A DNA stretch of 20,930 nucleotides from Gammaproteobacteria bacterium. GTDB lineage: Bacteria; Pseudomonadota; Gammaproteobacteria; Arenicellales; Poriferihabitantaceae. The translations under genes and the position numbers were made by a program. Shown here piece after piece: positions 16,205-20,930 of this stretch. The notes beneath the pieces were generated by a model that was not told where the DNA came from, searched no databases, and worked only from the letters and a program-made list of their open reading frames with translations. Every line of letters starts with the position of its first letter. Position 1 is the stretch's first letter. The DNA lies in assembly GCA_024679435.1 (NCBI GenBank), contig JAIBDK010000005.1, forward strand, positions 1 to 20,930, given 5' to 3'.

Positions 16205-17200
16205 TCAGAACTCACGCTTAGTGTCGATATTGTTCTGGTACCAACTATAAGTTTTCTCCAGACCCTCTTTCAGGCTAATTTTGTAGTCCCAGCCTAGCCC
16301 GCTTAGCTTACCGACATCGAGCAATTTTCGCGGTGCCCCTTCAGGTTTGGTGGAGTCAAATTCCAGCTCACCCTGATAACCCACTACCGATGCCAACGTA
16401 GAGGCAAGCTCGGCAATAGTGACATCCTGACCAGTTCCGATGTTGATATGGGACAGCATGGGGTCAATTTTTTCCACATAGTCTCTGGTTGGTAGATTCA
16501 TCACAAAAACACTGGCACCGGCCATATCGTCGACGTGCAGAAATTCCCGCATAACATTCCCGCTTCCCCAGATAACAACCGATTTTGCCCGATTGATTTT
16601 TGCTTCATGAATACGACGCATTAATGCAGGTATAACGTGACTGTTTTGAGGATGGAAATTATCGTTGTCTCCGTACAAATTGGTAGGCATCACTGACCGG
16701 TAGTCTGTGCCATGCTGACGATTATAGGATTCGCATAATTTTATCCCCGCTATTTTGGCGATCGCATAGGGTTCATTGGTTGGCTCAAGCGGACCAGTCA
16801 GTAACGCGGATTCTCGCATAGGCTGCGGGCAATCTCGGGGATAGATACAAGAAGAACCGAGAAACAGCAATTTTTGCACACCGCCTCGAAACGCCGCATT
16901 GATAACATTACTTTCAATGATCAGATTGTTATATATAAAATCAGCAGGATATTCGCTGTTCGCATGAATCCCGCCCACCCTGGCAGCACACAAATACACT
17001 TCATCTATCTGGTGCGCCTGGAAAAAATCTTGAACCGCCTGTTGATTGCCCAGATCAAGCTGGTCTCTATCTCTGGTGATCAGCGAAATACGACTGGCAT
17101 AGGTACTGGCATCGGCCTCTAGCTGACGGGCGATGGCCGACCCCACCATGCCGTTATGCCCGGCCAGGTATATTGTTTTTGTTGCGGGGTTGTTTATCAC
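16205..17200 (-). CDS. fcl: GDP-L-fucose synthase
   Basis: NADPH-dependent epimerase/reductase that turns GDP-4-keto-6-deoxy-mannose into GDP-L-fucose; 331 aa against about 321 in E. coli. Extended SDR features: the nucleotide loop GHNGMVGSA (G14, G17, G20), LCAARVGGIHAN (70-81), the catalytic SSCIYP (116-121) with Y145 and K149 in YAIAKIAG, then MPTNLYGDNDNFHPQNSHV and the sugar-binding HVDDMAGASVFV. It is the last gene of a minus-strand run and follows the WecA-like gene by 30 bases. The GDP-mannose 4,6-dehydratase (Gmd) that supplies its substrate is not in view and may lie beyond 20930. Confidence 0.93.
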   Translation of the reverse strand: MINNPATKTIYLAGHNGMVGSAIARQLEADASTYASRISLITRDRDQLDLGNQQAVQDFFQAHQIDEVYLCAARVGGIHANSEYPADFIYNNLIIESNVINAAFRGGVQKLLFLGSSCIYPRDCPQPMRESALLTGPLEPTNEPYAIAKIAGIKLCESYNRQHGTDYRSVMPTNLYGDNDNFHPQNSHVIPALMRRIHEAKINRAKSVVIWGSGNVMREFLHVDDMAGASVFVMNLPTRDYVEKIDPMLSHINIGTGQDVTIAELASTLASVVGYQGELEFDSTKPEGAPRKLLDVGKLSGLGWDYKISLKEGLEKTYSWYQNNIDTKREF

Positions 17201-17230
17201 GTTTTGATCCAGGCGTTTCTTAAAGCACGG

Positions 17231-18292
17231 TTAATCAGCTTCAAGATTAATGCCCTTTTTACGGGCTTTTTTTAACGTCAACTTTGCGTAAAAAATTTGC
17301 AGTATCAGGAAAGGGATAAAGATGAAAAGTCTTTCTCTACCCGGAATATTGACCATCCACAGTGCGCCAAGCCCCTGCAAAAAGGCCATGCAACTCAACA
17401 TAAGGGTCACCTCAAGATGGGTATTACCGCTTCTCACCCTGATCTGATAAAGGTGCGTTCGATGCGCTTTTAGCGGGTTCATTCGCCGTGATATGCGCCG
17501 GAAAAACGTAAACAACGTGTCGAATATAAAATGAAAAAGCAGCATCGGCATTACCAGAAAAGAGGTGTGCGATTCGTCATATCGGGCGGCAATGATGGCC
17601 AACGTTGCGAACACAAAACCCAGAAACGCACTGCCTACGTCACCCATAAATATTTTAGCGGGTGGTGCATTGTAAACCAGAAAACCAGCGGCCCCGGCGA
17701 TGATAGTATAGCCAGTTATATATACGAATGAACTGCCCTCGTAGTAACTGATAATCATGAAAAACAATGCAGCAATCAGCGCCGTGCTGGCCACAAGACC
17801 ATCAATGCCATCCATAAAATTATAGGCATTGGTAAGCCCCAGTATCCAGAAAAAGGAAACCACGTATCCCACCACCCCTAAAGAGGCCTCATCTTCCCAG
17901 GGAAGCGACAAGGTATCGATAACGATACCCGTAGACAGCACAACCGCCACCGCAAACACGTGGGTGGCAAGCTTGAACAACGCGGATTTTTCACGCACAT
18001 CATCAATAAAGGAGATCACCGCAATTAAAATGGCGGAAAACACAAAACCGGATATGTATCTTTGCTGGATTAAATCCATTCCAGAAAAAATTACGATAAA
18101 GGCCATCCCGATAAGAAAGGTAACGACAATGGAAATTCCCCCTGACTTCGGTACCGCATTATCATGGGATGACCGCTGGTTGGGATGATCCAGAATGCGC
18201 ACGAATTTCAGCATGGCCCAGGTAATCAGCGTTGCGATGACCGCCAGAGAGACACCAAAAAATATATGCCAATACAGTTCTGAAACAGCCAC
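17231..18292 (-). CDS. WecA/WbpL-type undecaprenyl-phosphate sugar-1-phosphate transferase
   Basis: Polytopic membrane enzyme of the MraY/WecA (glycosyltransferase family 4) group, 353 aa with about ten hydrophobic segments. It moves a sugar-1-phosphate from a UDP-sugar to undecaprenyl phosphate and so starts a surface glycan. Motifs: HPNQRSSHDNAVPKSGGI (36-53), FIDDVR (D98/D99), LTNAYNFMDGIDGL (153-166), the metal-binding KIFMGDVGSAFLGF (213-226) and the C-terminal loop HRTHLYQ. The acceptor sugar (GlcNAc, FucNAc or QuiNAc) cannot be told from the sequence. MraY is less likely because the gene lies in a surface-sugar cluster rather than with mur genes. Confidence 0.88.
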   Translation of the reverse strand: MAVSELYWHIFFGVSLAVIATLITWAMLKFVRILDHPNQRSSHDNAVPKSGGISIVVTFLIGMAFIVIFSGMDLIQQRYISGFVFSAILIAVISFIDDVREKSALFKLATHVFAVAVVLSTGIVIDTLSLPWEDEASLGVVGYVVSFFWILGLTNAYNFMDGIDGLVASTALIAALFFMIISYYEGSSFVYITGYTIIAGAAGFLVYNAPPAKIFMGDVGSAFLGFVFATLAIIAARYDESHTSFLVMPMLLFHFIFDTLFTFFRRISRRMNPLKAHRTHLYQIRVRSGNTHLEVTLMLSCMAFLQGLGALWMVNIPGRERLFIFIPFLILQIFYAKLTLKKARKKGINLEAD

Positions 18293-18359
18293 TGTCAGAT
18301 TTTTTCCATGTCGGTGAGCACCATCATTTTAAATGCCTTAAATCGAATCTGTTTCTTAA

Positions 18360-18995
18360 TTAGCCTGAACCATCAGGGGCATCAAATATTCCTCTTGATT
18401 GCAGCATAGCCATAACTTCAGCGACACTTTCCTCAATGCCAAGTTTAGCCGTATCCACAATTAATTCGGCATTCTCCGGCTCTTCATAGGGGGAGGATAT
18501 GCCGGTAAAGTCCGGAATCTCCCCCTTTCGAGCTCTTTGATACAACCCCTTTACGTCACGGTTTTCACAAACCTCCAGAGGACACTGGCAATAAACTTCG
18601 AGAAAGTCATTGTCATTGTCCACCATCATTCTAACTCGTCGACGATCCACCTGAAACGGTGAAATAAATGCCGTTAAAGCAATCACCCCGGATTCAACAA
18701 ACAGTTTGGCCATTTGCCCGACCCGGCGAATGTTTTCAGTTCTGTCATTTTCGGAAAACCCTAAATCACCGCACAATCCGTGGCGTACGTTGTCACCATC
18801 AAACACAAACGTGTTAGCGCCTCGTTGGTGGAGTGCCTCTTCCACTGCGTGAGCCAGGGTCGACTTTCCGCTACCGGATAATCCCGTAAACCAGATAATG
18901 GTGCTTTTGTGACCACTTTTCTGCTCTCTTCGTGATCGGGTTACGGTTGGCTGATGCCAGACTGTATTGGAGGATTGGTGATCTTGGTCAGTCAT
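18360..18995 (-). CDS. cysC: Adenylylsulfate (APS) kinase CysC
   Basis: Kinase that phosphorylates APS to PAPS, 211 aa. The P-loop is WFTGLSGSGKST (G38-S45), followed by the substrate motifs FVFDGDNVRHGLCGDLGFSENDRTENI (quoted in part: DGDNVRHGLC and FSENDRTENIRRV) and LTAFISPF with the family phosphoserine region. The C-terminal FTGISSPYEEPENAELIVDT is typical. There is no attached sulfate adenylyltransferase (CysN) domain and no cysDN or cysH beside it. The placement among glycan genes suggests PAPS for sulfating a polysaccharide, although general sulfate assimilation is also possible. The gap to the next gene is 67 bases. Confidence 0.94.
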   Translation of the reverse strand: MTDQDHQSSNTVWHQPTVTRSRREQKSGHKSTIIWFTGLSGSGKSTLAHAVEEALHQRGANTFVFDGDNVRHGLCGDLGFSENDRTENIRRVGQMAKLFVESGVIALTAFISPFQVDRRRVRMMVDNDNDFLEVYCQCPLEVCENRDVKGLYQRARKGEIPDFTGISSPYEEPENAELIVDTAKLGIEESVAEVMAMLQSRGIFDAPDGSG

Positions 18996-19095
18996 AAGGG
19001 AAATATTCAGGGATTCACAGAATAATTATCACGTCAGTTATTGAACACAACTGAGAAACTTGTCATGGTCGAATTATAACGTCTATAAGCCTGTT

Positions 19096-19112
19096 GGGGC
19101 GAAGCGAGCCCC
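19096..19112 (-). terminator. GC-rich hairpin after the FkbM methyltransferase gene
   Basis: GGGGC (19096-19100) and GCCCC (19108-19112) can pair around a seven-base loop, one base past the methyltransferase stop. It has no T run on the minus strand, so it may be a weak terminator or an RNA stability element. The 118-base gap 18996-19113 also holds a minus-strand TATAAT at 19078-19073, with no convincing -35. Confidence 0.35.
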
Positions 19113-19113
19113 C

Positions 19114-19806
19114 TTATATCAATGATTCGTGGATCAGGCAAATTTCGTATCCGCGTTCTGATATATGAAAAATTCTGAATCCGTGCTGTCTGAGCAACCG
19201 GATCAGGTCAAGAAAGTGCTCGAACGAGATCGACGGATAATTATAATGAAATTCTACCAGCATCTGCCCCACAAATATTCCGGATTCAAGCACGTTCGGT
19301 ATTGCCGCAATCTCTGCACCCTCAATGTCCATTTTAAGAACATCGATGTTGTTATGACCCAATTCATTTGCCAGCGTAGTGAGCCGCTTGACCGGGCAAA
19401 CTACGGTAACACCATCCGGTGACTTCGACTTGTAACTGCTGTAATTTACCTTGTGATCCCGGTTTGGCACAAAAAACTCAATCTCACCGTCTTGATCAGA
19501 GAGCCCCACCGGATGAAAACTGAATGTATTGGGTAAAGTTTGAGTTTTGATCCATTCGACGGAACGCGGCGTCGGATCGAACGCATGGAGGTCAACCTGA
19601 TGATGCTCGATCATTCCAAGATCCCACTCTATATTATTACCCACACCAAACGAATACACCACGGAATCGGGCACGAGAGCAGACGGGACGACATTCCACG
19701 TGCCGGAGCGAACGCCGTAGGCACGGGTTTCGAGATTGACATCCAGCTCAACTCCATTTACGCGAAGTTTTCGATGCCGCAGCGTGTTTTTTATGGATTT
19801 GAACAA
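19114..19806 (-). CDS. FkbM-family SAM-dependent methyltransferase
   Basis: Methyltransferase of 230 aa. The SAM-binding glycine motif is VVYSFGVGNNIEWD (49-62), followed by the acidic strand end HAFDPTPRSVEWI (74-86, D77), and the FkbM signature IDVLKMDIEGAEIAAIPN (154-171). LVEFHYNYP and a final HISERGYEICLIHE complete the domain. FkbM proteins in glycan clusters usually O-methylate a sugar hydroxyl; the target here is not known. The only start codon is a TTG, because an in-frame TAA lies at 19821-19819 and no ATG or GTG precedes the conserved fold. No Shine-Dalgarno is visible before it. A 12-bp perfect palindrome lies 31 bases upstream. Confidence 0.85.
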   Translation of the reverse strand: MFKSIKNTLRHRKLRVNGVELDVNLETRAYGVRSGTWNVVPSALVPDSVVYSFGVGNNIEWDLGMIEHHQVDLHAFDPTPRSVEWIKTQTLPNTFSFHPVGLSDQDGEIEFFVPNRDHKVNYSSYKSKSPDGVTVVCPVKRLTTLANELGHNNIDVLKMDIEGAEIAAIPNVLESGIFVGQMLVEFHYNYPSISFEHFLDLIRLLRQHGFRIFHISERGYEICLIHESLI

Positions 19807-19836
19807 TATACGATGAAATTAAACGTGGCTTATGTC

Positions 19837-19848
19837 GATGACGTCATC
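19837..19848. promoter_or_regulatory. 12-bp perfect palindrome upstream of the methyltransferase gene
   Basis: GATGACGTCATC reads the same on both strands. It lies 31 bases before the TTG start of the methyltransferase gene, in an AT-rich leader. It could be an operator, but there is no clear promoter around it and no repeat copy was noticed elsewhere. Known regulator sites of this form were not checked. Confidence 0.25.
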
Positions 19849-19891
19849 AATCTAAATAAAGCTAAAACAGCAAATCTTTTGACCAATGCGT

Positions 19892-20062
19892 TTAAAAAGC
19901 CTCGATCTGCGTATCTTTGCCTCCCAAATCAGAGTTATTAGCTCGAATGCAGGACCCAACCATGCATTCCGCTGTCAAGAAATCAGGGAACAGCGCCCCA
20001 TAATAATAGCAGATCGGATGATACTCGAAAACGCGCTTAAACATGCTCCAACAGTCCGCCAT
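19892..20062 (-). CDS. Small candidate protein (56 aa), unrecognised
   Basis: I do not recognise this product. The ATG at 20062 has a strong Shine-Dalgarno, GGGAGG, eight bases upstream. The 56-aa product starts MADCWSMFKRVFEYHP, continues with an aromatic patch ICYYYGALFPDFLTAEC, has four cysteines in all, and ends GGKDTQIEAF. The frame is also the same as the upstream FrhB-like gene, whose TAG lies only 15 codons before, and no other stop falls in between. It could therefore be a separate small gene, a remnant of a decayed gene, or a readthrough extension. It is shorter than most ORF callers accept. Confidence is limited because 72 stop-free codons can occur by chance. Confidence 0.45.
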   Translation of the reverse strand: MADCWSMFKRVFEYHPICYYYGALFPDFLTAECMVGSCIRANNSDLGGKDTQIEAF

Positions 20063-20104
20063 TAGCACGGCCTCCCATTGCCAATTCAGAAAAAATATCT
20101 GACG

Positions 20105-20930
20105 CTAACTGGTCGACCCCGACGAACCTTCCGAGAACTTACCCTGCTCGATCCGCAGCCTGGTACCCCGATATTGCTGTTGATTTTCATCTGCCGTATT
20201 TCCATCATGCAACTCTTGCAAACGCAACCCACTGGTCTGAGGAAAAACCCGACCGGCTTTCTTCAGCGCACCATACCGGGCCCACACCGAGCGCTTCTTG
20301 TTTTCCTGATGGGGTTGAAAACGATTCATATCATCCGGGATCAAATCATCTCCTCGGACCAAATACCCCGCAGAAACTGCTCGATTCATCAACTGAACAC
20401 CTCGATCGGTTCGAACAAGCACTGCATTCGATCCTGAGTCTTTTTCCTGCCCCTCCCGCGGCGGCGAGCCTCCAACCCATGTATCTGAAGCTGCTATATC
20501 GGTGGCATCACCGATCCCATCGGGACAAACCTTACATCGGGGTGGTAACCCCCAGGTGGACTCATCTTCCCCCCAGTAATCCAGATAATTCATTTCAACT
20601 TTTCGCCCATCCCGGGTTTTGATGGTGGTAGGCCCGGGACAACCGTAACCGCGATATCGAAGCGAGCTTACTTCTTCATAAGACACGTCAAATTTGGACA
20701 AAGCAGCTCGAGCACCATCGGCTTCCATAAAACCACCGCAGACCATGGCCATCATATACTTACAATACTTATCGATTCGAGCATCATGACGGGCAAGATT
20801 TCTTAAAGCGCTTACATCACAGGGTGTTCCAATAAACGCAAATGTCTCACCATTTTTTTCAGTTTTTTCAATGACCTCAACCACATCAATTAGTGTTGCC
20901 GTTGGTCCATAACGGGACCCGGAGCCTTTC
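20105..20930 (-). CDS. FrhB-like F420 hydrogenase/dehydrogenase beta-subunit family protein (N-terminus beyond window)
   Basis: C-terminal 275 codons of a protein of the coenzyme F420 hydrogenase/dehydrogenase beta-subunit family. The frame stays open to the window edge, where KGSGSRYGPTATLIDVVEV matches the conserved SRYGP region, so a GTG at 20884 is not the real start. Visible motifs: FAFIGTPCDVSALRNL, MAMVCGGF, SLRYRGYGCPGPTTI and RCKVCPDGIGDATDIAASD, whose cysteines are the expected iron-sulfur ligands, then FQPHQENKKRSVWARYGALKKAG. Members in bacterial polysaccharide clusters are common, often beside pyruvyl transferases, and probably act as flavin/iron-sulfur oxidoreductases rather than hydrogenases. 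Substrate and cofactor are not shown here. Confidence 0.85.
   Translation of the reverse strand, partial: KGSGSRYGPTATLIDVVEVIEKTEKNGETFAFIGTPCDVSALRNLARHDARIDKYCKYMMAMVCGGFMEADGARAALSKFDVSYEEVSSLRYRGYGCPGPTTIKTRDGRKVEMNYLDYWGEDESTWGLPPRCKVCPDGIGDATDIAASDTWVGGSPPREGQEKDSGSNAVLVRTDRGVQLMNRAVSAGYLVRGDDLIPDDMNRFQPHQENKKRSVWARYGALKKAGRVFPQTSGLRLQELHDGNTADENQQQYRGTRLRIEQGKFSEGSSGSTS

Noticed and set aside
19540..19941. 133-aa plus-strand ORF across the methyltransferase start and the following gap
   Set aside because: Most of it is antisense to the FkbM gene, and the rest overlaps the better supported minus-strand small ORF.
1..20930. A mobile island, defence system, CRISPR array or prophage
   Set aside because: No transposase, integrase, phage, nuclease-array or direct-repeat signature was found, and all large genes have housekeeping or surface-glycan roles.

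Overview
The window reads as chromosomal DNA of a gammaproteobacterium. The support is a DsbD with E. coli-like cysteine motifs, a QmcA/NfeD pair, a YpfJ-type peptidase, a sucA-sucB-lpd block, an AlgC-type phosphomannomutase and a WecA-type sugar-phosphate transferase. Codon use looks fairly uniform. I see no rRNA, tRNA, insertion sequence, integrase or CRISPR array. The genus cannot be named from the sequence alone. No stretch over 300 bases is clearly gene-free. The longest gaps are 5954-6173 (divergent promoter region), 2973-3174 (a short pentamer repeat only) and the roughly 300 bases between the last two large genes, which contain a small candidate gene.

Layout. (1) 1-2972, plus strand: the 3' part of dsbD, a TlpA/ResA-like thioredoxin and a membrane-anchored zinc peptidase, which together form an envelope redox and proteolysis group. 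(2) 3175-4496: moaD-moaE (minus) divergent from moaB (plus), for molybdopterin synthesis, around a shared intergenic region with a 21-bp near-palindrome. (3) 4511-5953, minus: qmcA followed by a short nfeD, a membrane SPFH/NfeD pair. (4) 6174-7433, plus: a membrane-anchored TPR protein of unknown function, behind a promoter-like site with a perfect DnaA-box 9-mer. (5) 7490-15276, minus: coxG-like gene, sucA, sucB, lpd, algC. This gives the complete 2-oxoglutarate dehydrogenase complex, followed by a hexose-phosphate mutase. (6) 15387-16136, plus: a MoeB/ThiF/HesA-type E1 enzyme, which would adenylate the MoaD C-terminus. (7) 16205-20930, minus: a surface-polysaccharide cluster with an FrhB-like protein (cut by the window edge), a small unknown ORF, an FkbM methyltransferase, an APS kinase (CysC), a WecA-type initiating transferase and GDP-L-fucose synthase.

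How they fit together. MoaD, MoaE, MoaB and the MoeB-like protein supply the sulfur-transfer and adenylation steps of molybdenum cofactor synthesis; MoaA, MoaC, MogA/MoeA and any Moco enzyme are not in view. AlgC can make mannose-1-phosphate, a precursor of GDP-mannose and hence of the GDP-fucose finished by Fcl. CysC makes PAPS, so the right-hand cluster may build a fucose-containing, possibly sulfated and methylated glycan on an undecaprenyl carrier started by the WecA-like enzyme. That last link is inference.

The least explained items are the small ORF at 19892-20062 with a strong Shine-Dalgarno, the TPR protein at 6174-7433, and the CoxG-like protein next to sucA without any CO dehydrogenase.
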